A stretch of DNA of 64,000 nt from Arthrobacter sp. MA-N2 (lineage in GTDB: Bacteria > Actinomycetota > Actinomycetes > Actinomycetales > Micrococcaceae), in contig NZ_KI912155.1 of assembly GCF_000517125.1 (NCBI RefSeq), positions 63,707 through 127,706 of the forward strand, given 5' to 3'. Positions 7,859 to 16,816 of the stretch are shown here, piece by piece. How positions within the stretch are numbered: position 1 is the first letter of the stretch; each line of letters starts with the position of its first letter. The position numbers and the translations under genes were made by a program. A model generated the notes under the pieces. The model made no database searches. It was given only the letters and a program-made list of their open reading frames with translations, and had not been told where the DNA came from.

Positions 7859-10800
7859 ATGTTCCGTCTGGCAAAGCTTTCACTGGCGAACAGGGCGTTG
7901 ATCGCGCTGATCACCGTTTTCGCTGCGGTGTTCGGCGTGATCACGATGTCCTCGCTCAAGCAGGAACTTATCCCCTCGATCGAGTTCCCGCAGATTTCGG
8001 TGATCACGGCCATGCCGGGCGCGTCTCCGGAAGTTGTCGACAAGCAACTCAGCCGCCCCCTGGAGACGGCGTTGAACAGTGTCGAGGGCCTCGAATCAAC
8101 CACGTCGACATCGCGGAACGGCGTCTCGCAGATCACCATGGTGTTCACCTACGGTTCGAACCTGGACCGGGCACGCAATCAAATCGATCGCGCCATCTCC
8201 AACGCCAAACGTGTCCTGCCGGCCGACGTCGAGCCGCAGTCCTTCGCGGGAAGCATCAGCGACTTCCCGATCGTGTACTTGGCCGTGTCGTCGGACAAGC
8301 CGCTAAGTGAGTTGAACACGGACTTGCAGCGGCTTAGTGTTCCCCGACTCCAAAAGCTCGACGGCGTGCGGAGCGCTGACGTGACCGGTGGCGCTACGCA
8401 GCACATCCTGATCCAACCCAATGTCCAGGCCATGGCCGCGAGCGGCGCCACGGTCCAGTCGCTGACGAATGCCCTGAAGAACAACGGGACGCTGGTCCCG
8501 GCTGGAACCATTGAGGACAAGGGCAAGACGCTTTCCCTTCAAATCGGCAGCCCGGTGGACTCCCTCGACGTCGTCAAGGGCTTGCCGCTCACCGGCGCGA
8601 AGGCCGGAACCACAATCAGCACCGTTGCCGACGTGAGCATCCAGGACGACGCCGCAACCTCGATTACCCGGACCAACGGGAAGCCGACGCTGGCCCTGTC
8701 CATCACGAAGAAGCCCGACGGCGATACCGTTGCCATTTCGCACGCCGTCAAGGATTCCATCGCCCAGATGGAGGCAGAACTCGGCGCCAATGCGCATTTC
8801 ACTCCGGTATTCGACCAGGCACCGTACATCGAGAAGTCCATCAAGGACCTCACCACGGAGGGCCTTCTTGGACTCGGCTTCGCCGTGGCAGTCATCTTGG
8901 TGTTCCTCATGTCGGTGCGCTCCACGCTGGTGACAGCAGTATCGATTCCCTTGTCGCTGCTGATCACGTTCATCGGAATATCAGCGACCCACTACTCGCT
9001 CAACATCCTCACCCTCGGCGCTTTGACCATTGCGATAGGCCGGGTGGTGGACGACTCGATCGTCGTGATTGAGAACATCAAGCGGCACCTCAGTTACGGA
9101 GAGCACAAGCTCGCGGCGATCCTCAATTCCATCCGGGAAGTTGCCGGGGCCATCACGGCATCCACGCTGACCACGGTTGCCGTCTTCCTGCCGATCGCTT
9201 TTGTGGGCAACCTGGCGGGCGAATTGTTCCGGCCCTTTGCCTTGACGGTGACGATCGCTTTGCTCTCCTCGTTGCTCGTGTCCCTCACCATCGTCCCGGT
9301 ACTGGCCTACTGGTTCCTCAGGTCGCCAGCCGCCGGCGCTGCGGGAGCCGACGATTCCCGCACCGGCGATGCGGTTGCCGCCGCGCACGAAGCCGAGCAA
9401 CGCAGCCGGCTGCAGCGCGGCTATTTGCCTATCCTTGCCAAAACCCAGAAACACCCGGTCATGACGATCGTCGCTGCGGTCCTTGTGTTAGGCGGAACAG
9501 CAGCTATGTCGCCATTGTTGGCCACTGACTTGTTGGGCGACTCCGGGCAGAACAGCATGACCGTGCGCCAGGTGCTACCTGCGGGCACCAGCCTCGAACA
9601 AACCAGCGCTGCCGCTGCGCAAGTGGAATCCGTCCTGCACGGGATCGATGGCATTAAGGACATCCAGGTAACCTCAGGCAACGCCCAGACGGGTTTCGCC
9701 GCACTCACCTCGAGCGGCGCGTCCAACTCGACGTTCACAGTGGTGACGGACGACAAAGCTGACCAGCAAAAGCTGCAGGATACGGTGCGGTCCCGCCTCG
9801 CCGGCGCTTCGACTGCAGGCAAGGTCACGGTGGGTGCCCAACAGGGTGGTTTGGGCACCTCGTCCACGGTCGACATCACCATTAACGCCGCGAGCTCCGC
9901 GGATCTGAAGACCGCAAGCGATGCGGTAGTGAAAGCCATGGACGGCGTCCCCGGGAGTTCGGAGGTAGCCACGAACCTGGATGCCAGCCAGTCCGTGGTC
10001 CAAGTAAAGGTTGACCGCACCAAAGCCGTGGCAGCCGGACTGAACGAAGAGCAGGTCGCCGGTGTCTTGGCGTCCACGGTCAGTCCCGTCCCCGCGGGCA
10101 CTGTCCGCATCGAGACGACGGACTTCCCCGTACAGATCGGCGAAGGCACGCATTTCAGCAGCATCGCCGATGTCAGGGCCATCAAGCTCCCGACGCCGGG
10201 AGGGCCGGTTCCGCTGGCCAGCATCGCTTCCGTGGATCAAGTTGACACGCCAGTGTCCATCACCAGCAGCGACGGCCAGCGAAGCGCGAAGGTGACTGTC
10301 ACGCCGTCGGGCTCCAACCTCGGTGCCGTCAGCACGGCAGTCACTGACCGGCTGAAAGCAGTCCAGCTCCCGGCAGGCGTCACCGCCGTTATCGGGGGTG
10401 CGACGACGCAGCAGGCGGACTCGTTCCAGCAGCTCGGCCTGGCGCTCCTGGCCGCCATCGCCATCGTGTACGTCATCATGGTGGCCGCGTTCAAGTCCCT
10501 CATCCAGCCACTCATCTTGTTGGTGTCCGTGCCTTTTGCGGCCACGGGCGCCATTGCCTTGCTCCTGGTGACCGGTGTGCCGCTCGGACTTCCTGCCCTG
10601 ATCGGCATGCTGATGTTGGTGGGGATCGTGGTGACCAATGCGATTGTCCTGATCGACCTCATCAACCAGTACCGTAAACCACACGGTGGCACCCCTGGAA
10701 TGAGCGTGGCCGAAGCTATCACCCATGGCGCCCGGCAGCGGCTGCGTCCCATCCTCATGACTGCGCTCGCAACCGTCTTCGCTTTGACGCCCATGGCTTT

Positions 10801-11098
10801 GGGCCTCACGGGGGGCGGCGGTTTCATTTCGCGGCCGCTGGCGATCGTGGTTATCGGCGGCCTTGTCTCCTCGACGGCGCTGACGCTCGTCCTGGTACCT
10901 GTCCTCTACAAGCTGGTCGAAGGCCAGCGGGAGAAGAAGGCGCTGCTCAAGGCACTCAGGCAACGCCCCGACGTCGCTGGCCACGGCGATGTAGACCACG
11001 GTGTCGCAGGCCACGGCGATGCAGACCACTTGGACTGGACCACGGGAATGATCCCCCGCGTCACCGGGCGGCGGGCCGCCTCCGGCCCCGCCGAGTAG
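7859..11098 (+). CDS. RND-superfamily efflux permease (HAE1/SwrC-like)
   Basis: Proton-driven inner-membrane exporter. The 1079-residue product has the duplicated RND plan: a TM near residues 10-30, a large extracytoplasmic loop, a TM block at about 335-480, a second loop, and a TM block at about 860-1010. The proton-relay aspartates are in AIGRVVDDSIVVIENI. The size and lack of an adjacent membrane fusion protein fit the single-component Gram-positive SwrC/YerP type rather than a tripartite pump. The C-terminus carries two copies of a VAGHGDxDH motif, encoded by an imperfect 27-bp repeat around 10970-11030, giving a His/Asp-rich tail that might bind metal. Substrate unknown. Confidence 0.93.
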   Translation: MFRLAKLSLANRALIALITVFAAVFGVITMSSLKQELIPSIEFPQISVITAMPGASPEVVDKQLSRPLETALNSVEGLESTTSTSRNGVSQITMVFTYGSNLDRARNQIDRAISNAKRVLPADVEPQSFAGSISDFPIVYLAVSSDKPLSELNTDLQRLSVPRLQKLDGVRSADVTGGATQHILIQPNVQAMAASGATVQSLTNALKNNGTLVPAGTIEDKGKTLSLQIGSPVDSLDVVKGLPLTGAKAGTTISTVADVSIQDDAATSITRTNGKPTLALSITKKPDGDTVAISHAVKDSIAQMEAELGANAHFTPVFDQAPYIEKSIKDLTTEGLLGLGFAVAVILVFLMSVRSTLVTAVSIPLSLLITFIGISATHYSLNILTLGALTIAIGRVVDDSIVVIENIKRHLSYGEHKLAAILNSIREVAGAITASTLTTVAVFLPIAFVGNLAGELFRPFALTVTIALLSSLLVSLTIVPVLAYWFLRSPAAGAAGADDSRTGDAVAAAHEAEQRSRLQRGYLPILAKTQKHPVMTIVAAVLVLGGTAAMSPLLATDLLGDSGQNSMTVRQVLPAGTSLEQTSAAAAQVESVLHGIDGIKDIQVTSGNAQTGFAALTSSGASNSTFTVVTDDKADQQKLQDTVRSRLAGASTAGKVTVGAQQGGLGTSSTVDITINAASSADLKTASDAVVKAMDGVPGSSEVATNLDASQSVVQVKVDRTKAVAAGLNEEQVAGVLASTVSPVPAGTVRIETTDFPVQIGEGTHFSSIADVRAIKLPTPGGPVPLASIASVDQVDTPVSITSSDGQRSAKVTVTPSGSNLGAVSTAVTDRLKAVQLPAGVTAVIGGATTQQADSFQQLGLALLAAIAIVYVIMVAAFKSLIQPLILLVSVPFAATGAIALLLVTGVPLGLPALIGMLMLVGIVVTNAIVLIDLINQYRKPHGGTPGMSVAEAITHGARQRLRPILMTALATVFALTPMALGLTGGGGFISRPLAIVVIGGLVSSTALTLVLVPVLYKLVEGQREKKALLKALRQRPDVAGHGDVDHGVAGHGDADHLDWTTGMIPRVTGRRAASGPAE

Positions 11099-11150
11099 GC
11101 CAACATACCGGGAACAAAATGGTGCCTTACCCCGTTGTAGGCGGTGATAC

Positions 11151-11162
11151 ATGCAAATGCAT
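11151..11162. promoter_or_regulatory. Candidate operator upstream of the monooxygenase-marR operon
   Basis: ATGCAAATGCAT is an inverted repeat (ATGCA/TGCAT with AA between) 62 bp before the monooxygenase start. A short palindrome in front of an operon that includes a MarR gene is a plausible autoregulatory site; this is inference. Confidence 0.35.
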
Positions 11163-11224
11163 CTATTTTGGGATAGACTGTTGGCAGAGCCCGAACACCA
11201 ACCGGGCAGGCAGAAAGGCACATC

Positions 11225-12358
11225 ATGGAGATCGGCGTATTCAGCGTCAGCGACATCACCACTGACCCAACCACGGGCCACACCCCGACGGAGAACGAGC
11301 GCATCAAGGCCGCCGTGGCCATCGCCAAAAAGGTCGAAGAAATCGGCATGGATGTCTATGCGATAGGCGAGCACCACAACCGGCCCTTCTTCTCATCGTC
11401 CCCCACCACCACTCTGGCCTACATCGCGGCGCAGACGGAGCGCATCACGCTCTCCACGTCCACCACGCTGATCACCACGAACGATCCCGTGAAGATTGCC
11501 GAAGACTTCGCCATGCTGCAGCACCTGGCGGATGGCCGCGTGGACCTCATCATGGGCCGCGGCAATACCGCACCGGTCTACCCTTGGTTCGGCAAGAACA
11601 TCCAAGACGGGATCGAGCTCGCCGTCGAAAACTACTCCCTGCTGCGCCGGCTCTGGGATGAAGACACCGTCAATTGGAGCGGCAAGTACCGCACCCCGCT
11701 GCAGAACTTCACGTCCACGCCCCGCCCGCTCGACGGCGTGGCCCCCTTCGTCTGGCACGGATCCATCCGCAGCCCCCAGATCGCGGAACTCGCCGCATAC
11801 TATGGCGACGGCTTCTTCGCCAACAACATCTTCTGGCCCAAGGAGCATTACCAGCAGCTGATCGGCCTGTACCGCGAACGCTACGAGCACTATGGCCATG
11901 GCAAGGCAGACCAAGCGATTGTCGGACTCGGCGGACAATTCTTCATGCGCAAGAATTCCCAGGATGCCGTCAAGGAATTCCGTCCCTACTTCGACAATGC
12001 ACCGGTCTACGGCCACGGACCCTCGCTCGAGGACTTCACCTCCCAGACGCCCCTCACGGTCGGCAGTCCGCAGGAAGTCATCGAAAAGACCCTGGCTTTC
12101 CGCGAGTACTTCGGCGATTACCAGCGCCAGCTGTTCCTGGTGGATCACGCCGGGCTGCCGCTCAAGACCGTCCTGGAGCAACTGGACCTCTTCGGCGAAG
12201 AAGTCCTGCCGGTCCTGCGCAAGGAATTCGCGGAGCGGAAGCCGGCCCACGTACCTGACGCCCCTACCCACGCCTCACGCGTGGCCGCGTCCGTGATCGC
12301 CTCCGCCAGTGAGGCGGTTGCCGATGCTGCCAGTGACACCGCAGGGCGGAAGCCGTGA
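11225..12358 (+). CDS. Luciferase-like FMN-dependent monooxygenase (CE1758-type)
   Basis: A 377-residue bacterial-luciferase-fold (TIM barrel) flavin monooxygenase. Typical segments are AIGEHHNRPFF, ITLSTSTTLITTNDPVKIAE, LADGRVDLIMGRGN and GSPQEVIEKTL. Sequence style matches the actinobacterial CE1758 group, whose substrates are not known. Members usually need an NAD(P)H:FMN reductase, and none is adjacent here. The ATG at 11225 follows GAAAGG. It overlaps the following MarR gene by 4 nt (GTGA), so the two are translationally coupled. The last ~35 residues are Ala-rich and probably disordered. Confidence 0.9.
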   Translation: MEIGVFSVSDITTDPTTGHTPTENERIKAAVAIAKKVEEIGMDVYAIGEHHNRPFFSSSPTTTLAYIAAQTERITLSTSTTLITTNDPVKIAEDFAMLQHLADGRVDLIMGRGNTAPVYPWFGKNIQDGIELAVENYSLLRRLWDEDTVNWSGKYRTPLQNFTSTPRPLDGVAPFVWHGSIRSPQIAELAAYYGDGFFANNIFWPKEHYQQLIGLYRERYEHYGHGKADQAIVGLGGQFFMRKNSQDAVKEFRPYFDNAPVYGHGPSLEDFTSQTPLTVGSPQEVIEKTLAFREYFGDYQRQLFLVDHAGLPLKTVLEQLDLFGEEVLPVLRKEFAERKPAHVPDAPTHASRVAASVIASASEAVADAASDTAGRKP

Positions 12359-12819
12359 GCACCAAGACGCCCAGCTCCTCGTCAGTGCGCCTCGCCGCCG
12401 AAACCTGGGAGTCCTTGTTCCGCTCCCAGGTGGCTGTGATGCGCCGGCTCCAGGCCGGGAAAGCATTCAGGACGTTGCCCATCAAGGAATATGACGTCTT
12501 GTTCACCCTTTCCCGATGCCCCACGGGCAAACTGCGGCTGAACGAGATCAACGACCACGTCCTGCTCAGTCAATCCAGTCTGAGCCGGCTGGTTGACAGG
12601 CTGGAAAAGCGCGGCCTGGTGGAGCGCAGCATCGCCCCCGACGACGGTCGCGGAATCCTCCTCGGGCTGACCCCGGCCGGCCAGGAACTGCAGAAGGAGA
12701 TCGGCCGGGAACACATCCGCGATATTGCCGAGCTGGTAGCCCCTGCCCTGACGGTCGAGGAACAGCGTGAGCTTCTCCGCCTGACGGAAAAGCTGCAAGC
12801 CTTCGTCGCTCGCAAATAG
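12355..12819 (+). CDS. MarR-family regulator coupled to the monooxygenase
   Basis: A 154-residue winged-helix protein: LRLNEINDHVLLSQSSLSRL (recognition helix), VDRLEKRGLVERSIAPDDGR (wing) and a C-terminal dimer helix. The GTG start overlaps the stop of the upstream monooxygenase (GTGA). Being in one operon with its likely target suggests autoregulation through the short palindrome at 11151-11162. Confidence 0.92.
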   Translation: MSTKTPSSSSVRLAAETWESLFRSQVAVMRRLQAGKAFRTLPIKEYDVLFTLSRCPTGKLRLNEINDHVLLSQSSLSRLVDRLEKRGLVERSIAPDDGRGILLGLTPAGQELQKEIGREHIRDIAELVAPALTVEEQRELLRLTEKLQAFVARK

Positions 12820-12832
12820 CCAGAGGAGGGCC

Positions 12833-12864
12833 TCGCTGCGGCCGGCCGGGGACTGCCGCAGCGA
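12833..12864. terminator. Hairpin between convergent marR and transglutaminase genes
   Basis: A 10-bp perfect stem, TCGCTGCGGC at 12833-12842 with its complement at 12855-12864. There is no T tract, so it is either a U-tract-less actinobacterial terminator or only an mRNA-end hairpin. Confidence 0.5.
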
Positions 12865-12867
12865 CCG

Positions 12868-13674
12868 CTAGCGAAGGATGACGAGTTTTTCCGGATCCTC
12901 CTCCGGCAGCTCGTCGGCCACTACCGCAGTGACTTTCATGCTTTTCAATGACAAGCTACCGCCCACCGTGGACAAGAACGCGGTGTCGGAGGAATCTCGC
13001 CCGGCCGTGATGCGGAGCATGGACTCCCTGGGGGCCAGTCCGGTGGGGTCTATCACGTACCATGTTCCGTCGATGTGGGCTTCTGCCACGGCGTGGAAAT
13101 CCATGGGGCTCAGGCCCGGGGCGTACACTGCGGCAAGCCGCGCGGGGATGTCCTTGGAACGGAGCAGGGCAACAGCCAAGTGGGCAAAGTCGCGGCAAAC
13201 TCCTTTGCGGTGCAGGAGCGTTTCCACCGCCCCATCGGTTCCGCGCGAGGAACCACTGACGTAGCGCAGCTCTCCGTGGACCCAGTTCCGGACCGCGTGC
13301 AACAGCTCTTCGCCGTGCACCCCTCCGAACTCAGCGTACGACGTCGGAAGGAGCCGATCAGACTCGGCATAGCGGCTGGGACGCACATAACGGATGAGTT
13401 CCATGCGTGAGGACTCGTCGGGAAGGCCAAGACCCTCCACCGAGGCGCGGTAGTCCACTGTGACCTCGCTGGGTTCGGCGAACTCCATGTAATGGAATCG
13501 CCCACCATGGTGGTCTATCAGCTCAGTGAGAGGGACTGCCGCACCCTCGACCGTGACGCTCAATTCTTCAGTCAAAGATTCGTAGCCTGGATTACTGGCC
13601 ACGGCGATGGCCATCGCTACCTTGGTGTTCGCGACGGTCTTGAAAACGAGCTGGGCAGCAACGTTGCGTTCCAT
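12868..13674 (-). CDS. Transglutaminase-like cysteine peptidase-fold protein
   Basis: A 268-residue protein with the transglutaminase-core catalytic triad in order: Cys160 in KGVCRDFAHL, His194 in MDFHAVAEAH and Asp209 in YVIDPTGL. An N-terminal beta domain (about 1-110) precedes the catalytic domain, as in bacterial transglutaminase-like proteins that may cleave peptide or isopeptide bonds. No signal peptide is visible, so it is probably cytosolic. The ATG at 13674 is preceded by CCGGAGATCC. No partner gene is obvious and the substrate is unknown. Confidence 0.9.
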   Translation of the reverse strand: MERNVAAQLVFKTVANTKVAMAIAVASNPGYESLTEELSVTVEGAAVPLTELIDHHGGRFHYMEFAEPSEVTVDYRASVEGLGLPDESSRMELIRYVRPSRYAESDRLLPTSYAEFGGVHGEELLHAVRNWVHGELRYVSGSSRGTDGAVETLLHRKGVCRDFAHLAVALLRSKDIPARLAAVYAPGLSPMDFHAVAEAHIDGTWYVIDPTGLAPRESMLRITAGRDSSDTAFLSTVGGSLSLKSMKVTAVVADELPEEDPEKLVILR

Positions 13675-13753
13675 GGATCTCCGGAGTATTGCGGCTGGAC
13701 AACCCGCTGAGATGCGGGGTTGGCACCAGCGAGTGTATGTGTCAATCGTGGTT

Positions 13754-14545
13754 CTACGGATTGACCTTCAGAGACAGTAGCATCCGCTGGACGTTGGCAA
13801 ATTCCGAGCTCTGGTCAACGTACTTGGCAGCCTGGTCCAAAGTGTCGAAGGACTTCGCCGGCGCAACCACTTCATCCGTGGCAAAAGCGTGCACAGCGGG
13901 CATGTCCCCAAAGTAGTAGTCTCCCTTTCCTGCGGGTCCCACCACAAGGTTCCGCAGCTGGCAGGCCTGGCTATCGGTCCCGGCCACTAGATTGGTGATG
14001 CCGTACGAGCCGAAGAATTTATAGCCTTGGATCACCCGGAACACCACGCGCGGGGGAATCGTGGAGTCCCCGTCGGCATGGGGCAGGTCAATGGGCACGC
14101 TGCTGACCACCACGTAGGGCCGCTTGGCGGCTGGGCTGCAATCAGCCGGGCTCGCTGGGGGCAGTCCGGTATGAAGGGTCGCCAGATACCCTCCCTTCGC
14201 ATCCTTGACCTCGATCTTCAAAGCGCCCGGCAGGGATCCGGGATCGGGTGTGACCGACTGCGCGATCCAGTCACTTGGCAGATCGAAGCTGACCTTCTTG
14301 GCCGGATCCGAGTACGTCTTCCAAACCGCGGCGGTTGCCCCCGGCGAAGCTGTAGCGCCAGCGGAGGGGCTAGCGGTGGGGGCACCCGACAGCGGGGCCG
14401 TACTGGCGCCCGGCGATGCGCTGTTGGACCCTGCCGTCCAGGCAGCTCCGCCGTTGCCCGCGGAACTGCAGCCAGCCGCGGCAACGACGATGAGTGCGCC
14501 CAGGACGGCGGTTGAAACCTTCGACGGGATCCGTTTCGCTCTCAT
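13754..14545 (-). CDS. Secreted lipoprotein of unknown function
   Basis: A 263-residue precursor with basic N-terminus, hydrophobic core (AVLGALIVVAAAGCSS) and lipobox AAGC, then a Ser/Ala/Pro/Thr-rich linker of about 45 residues and a globular C-terminal domain (KKVSFDLPSDWIAQ onward). The ATG at 14545 is chosen because TAGGCT (14558-14553 on the minus strand) lies 7 nt upstream, a leaderless layout; a longer reading of the frame would lack a signal peptide at its start. I do not recognise the domain beyond a resemblance to small extracytoplasmic actinobacterial lipoproteins. Confidence 0.85.
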   Translation of the reverse strand: MRAKRIPSKVSTAVLGALIVVAAAGCSSAGNGGAAWTAGSNSASPGASTAPLSGAPTASPSAGATASPGATAAVWKTYSDPAKKVSFDLPSDWIAQSVTPDPGSLPGALKIEVKDAKGGYLATLHTGLPPASPADCSPAAKRPYVVVSSVPIDLPHADGDSTIPPRVVFRVIQGYKFFGSYGITNLVAGTDSQACQLRNLVVGPAGKGDYYFGDMPAVHAFATDEVVAPAKSFDTLDQAAKYVDQSSEFANVQRMLLSLKVNP

Positions 14546-14677
14546 GCGCACCAGCCTAGCGGCGCCGAGCCGCTGCCCGTTCGTCCGGAACAGTGTTTCG
14601 ACGGCGTTTCGCACGCGCAGAGCTGCCGACGGCGTTGGGCCCGGCGTCCGCCCGCGCCGTAGGACTAGGCTGGACGC

Positions 14678-15346
14678 ATGGCTCCCGATCAGCTTGATGA
14701 GGACGAAGACAGTGTGGCGGGAATTTCCGCCCTGGACATCGCGGACTGGCGTTTGCGGACGTTTGCCTTGTACGACGACGTCCGGAAGATCGCGGGCGAC
14801 GATCCTTTCGAGGCCCATGTCTATTGGCGCCAGGAACGGGACCGCATGTTCGGGACCCACCCGGCGTCGGCATTGACTCCCGCCAGCAAGCAGGCTTTCT
14901 CCGGCCTCCGCACCGCGGACTATGATCCCCGGTTTCGCCGCTATGCGTCCCTGTCTCCGGAAGGCGCTGGCCAGGAGATGAACGTCCAGACCGGCACCGA
15001 CGGCGTGGTGCCGTTTGTCCGTCTCGGCACCTTCGATCTCGACGAGCTTGGCTCGCTCGCCGTGTGGCGCCTCCGCAGCTACGGCGGCGGCATCTTCGTA
15101 CCCTTCCGCGACGCGACGGCAGGCAAACCGGGAGGAAGCTACGGCGCCGGCCGGTACTTGTTGGACACCATCAAGGGTGCCTTCCACGGCCTTCGCGGAT
15201 CCGGGCAACAGGAGTTCATCCTCGACTTCAACTTCGCCTACAACCCGTCGTGCGCGTATAACGAGGCCTGGGCCTGCCCTTTGGCCGGACCGGCAAATCG
15301 ACTGGCCGCGGGCGTCCCGGTAGGTGAGCTCTACCTGCCCGCCTGA
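14678..15346 (+). CDS. DUF1684 family protein
   Basis: A 222-residue protein with DUF1684 features: the ADWRLRTFALYDDVR opening, WRQERDRMFGTHPASAL, a beta-rich middle (GGGIFVPFRDATAGKPG, GSYGAGRYLLDTIKG) and the conserved end FNFAYNPSCAYNEAWACPL. Function unknown; the conserved aromatic and Cys residues at the end suggest a binding or catalytic site. TAGGCT at 14666-14671 sits 6 nt before the ATG, giving a leaderless message. Divergent from the lipoprotein gene. Confidence 0.9.
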   Translation: MAPDQLDEDEDSVAGISALDIADWRLRTFALYDDVRKIAGDDPFEAHVYWRQERDRMFGTHPASALTPASKQAFSGLRTADYDPRFRRYASLSPEGAGQEMNVQTGTDGVVPFVRLGTFDLDELGSLAVWRLRSYGGGIFVPFRDATAGKPGGSYGAGRYLLDTIKGAFHGLRGSGQQEFILDFNFAYNPSCAYNEAWACPLAGPANRLAAGVPVGELYLPA

Positions 15347-15367
15347 CCGAGGACGTAGGATGTCTTC

Positions 15368-16204
15368 ATGACATCTTCACGTTCATGCCGGATCGCCCGC
15401 GTCCGCCCACTCTTCCCCGCCACGCCGAACGAACAATTCTTCGTAGCCAACGACGCCGTCGACTTCGATTCCGAGGCTGGCAGAAACTGGACCGTGGTGG
15501 ACAGTCCCTTCCCGGGCTCACCGGCAAATGGCAGCAGCGCCGATCGACCCGGTTGGCACACTGGCGCCGAAGTCCCGGAAGATTCCTTCACATTTCTGGC
15601 TCCGTCCGTTCCCGCCAACGTCTTCGGCATGGCGCACAACACCGGTCAACCAGGCCGGGACCTGCCTGCGCAGGCATTCCATAAGGCAGCCACCAGTGTC
15701 ATCGGACCGGGCGACGCCATCGAGCTCGCTTCCGACGTCGGCCACGTGGACCCCGAAGCGGAACTGACCGTCGTCGTCGGGCGCAAAGTCCGGGGTCTGA
15801 CGCTTGACAACGCGCGCACCGCCATCCTCGGCTTCACGATCGGTAACGATGTCTCCGCACGCGATCTGCAGCGGTCCGACGAACTCTGGATCAGCGCGAA
15901 AAGCCAAGACACGTTTACTCCCGCTGGACCGTGGATCGTCACGGACCTCGACGACAGCGAGCTATCGATCAGCATCGTGCACAACGGCAGGGAATTACGG
16001 GCGGCCAGTTCCGCCGATCTCGGCTGGAAAGTGGACGAAATCCTTGTGTACCTCACCTCATTCATGACCTTGCACCCCGGCGACCTGATCCTCACAGGCT
16101 TCCCCGCGGAGTGCGCCCGGATCGAACCCGGAGACGTTGTGACGTGCCGCATTGAGGGCATCGGAGAGCTCAGCAACCCCGTAAAGACAGCATCTTGGGA
16201 GTAG
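15368..16204 (+). CDS. Fumarylacetoacetate hydrolase (FAH) family protein
   Basis: A 278-residue member of the FAH fold, which includes C-C bond hydrolases, decarboxylases and isomerases of aromatic catabolism. The core has the metal-binding acidic residues in DPEAELTVVVGRKVRG and the family segments GFTIGNDVSARDLQ, GPWIVTDL and LILTGFPAE. TAGGAT at 15356-15361 lies 6 nt before the ATG, a leaderless start, so it may be transcribed independently of the DUF1684 gene 22 bp upstream. The exact substrate cannot be inferred; no aromatic pathway genes are adjacent. Confidence 0.9.
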   Translation: MTSSRSCRIARVRPLFPATPNEQFFVANDAVDFDSEAGRNWTVVDSPFPGSPANGSSADRPGWHTGAEVPEDSFTFLAPSVPANVFGMAHNTGQPGRDLPAQAFHKAATSVIGPGDAIELASDVGHVDPEAELTVVVGRKVRGLTLDNARTAILGFTIGNDVSARDLQRSDELWISAKSQDTFTPAGPWIVTDLDDSELSISIVHNGRELRAASSADLGWKVDEILVYLTSFMTLHPGDLILTGFPAECARIEPGDVVTCRIEGIGELSNPVKTASWE

Positions 16205-16234
16205 ATCTCCAGCTTGATGTGAAATGGTTGAGCC

Positions 16235-16726
16235 ATGGATTCTTCTGCCGCACCCAGAACCGAGCCGCGGCAGGAATCCCTCGCCAGGCCGCCCGCCAGC
16301 CAGGGCCGCAAAGGCCTTCTGCGCTATCCGGTGGTCCGTCAGCTCATCCGTTTCACCGGCGTCGGACTCGTCTGCACTGCGACCTCATTGGCACTTTACG
16401 CGCTGTTCCGGCCGTGGATGGGACCCCAATTGGCTAACGCATCTGCGCTAATCATCACTTCGCTCATGAACACGGCCCTGAACCGACGGTTGACCTTCAA
16501 GATCACCGGCAACTGGAAGAGAACCCGTGACCATGTGAACGGGCTGATCGTGATCGCCGTCGCCCTGGTCATCACCGGCGGGAGCCTGGGCATCCTGCAC
16601 GCGCTCCGGCCCGAAGCCACCCTGAGCGAGGATCTCTGGACCACAACGCTGTCCGGATTCGTCGCGACGGGGGTGCGCTTCACCTTGCTGCGGCACTGGA
16701 TCTTCCGCCGAGCCCGCCACGTCTGA
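16235..16726 (+). CDS. GtrA-family small membrane protein
   Basis: A 163-residue protein with about four membrane segments after a ~35-residue soluble N-terminus: FTGVGLVCTATSLALYALF, NASALIITSLMNTALNRRLTF, LIVIAVALVITGGSLGIL and a C-terminal helix. FLKHWIFR-like ending (LLRHWIFRRA) is typical of GtrA. The family is linked to export of lipid-linked sugars for cell-wall or surface polysaccharides. Follows the FAH gene by 30 bp, but no functional link is evident. Confidence 0.88.
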   Translation: MDSSAAPRTEPRQESLARPPASQGRKGLLRYPVVRQLIRFTGVGLVCTATSLALYALFRPWMGPQLANASALIITSLMNTALNRRLTFKITGNWKRTRDHVNGLIVIAVALVITGGSLGILHALRPEATLSEDLWTTTLSGFVATGVRFTLLRHWIFRRARHV

Positions 16727-16740
16727 CCCGCTCCGTCCTA

Positions 16741-16806
16741 CCCAATTGGCTCGCAGTTGTTGTCGTTATGAGCCCTCAAAACGACAACAACTGCGAGCTA
16801 GTTGGG
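16741..16806. repeat. Palindromic repeat family P1, copy 1
   Basis: Two 32-nt arms (16741-16772 and 16775-16806) around a CC centre, matching at 29 of 32 positions. The core is CTCGCAGTTGTTGTCGTT and its complement. It lies between the convergent gtrA and nifS genes. A related copy is at 24742-24817. It may act as a terminator or be a non-autonomous dispersed element; arms this long are unusual for a simple terminator and there is no T tract. Confidence 0.85.
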
Positions 16807-16816
16807 CTGGGGGCAG

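Noticed and set aside
9674..11377. Long antisense open frame over the RND permease gene
   Set aside because: Its product is rich in Arg, Gly, Asp and His with no domain or start signal; this is the usual open antisense frame of GC-rich coding DNA, and the RND protein on the other strand has clear membrane and proton-site motifs.
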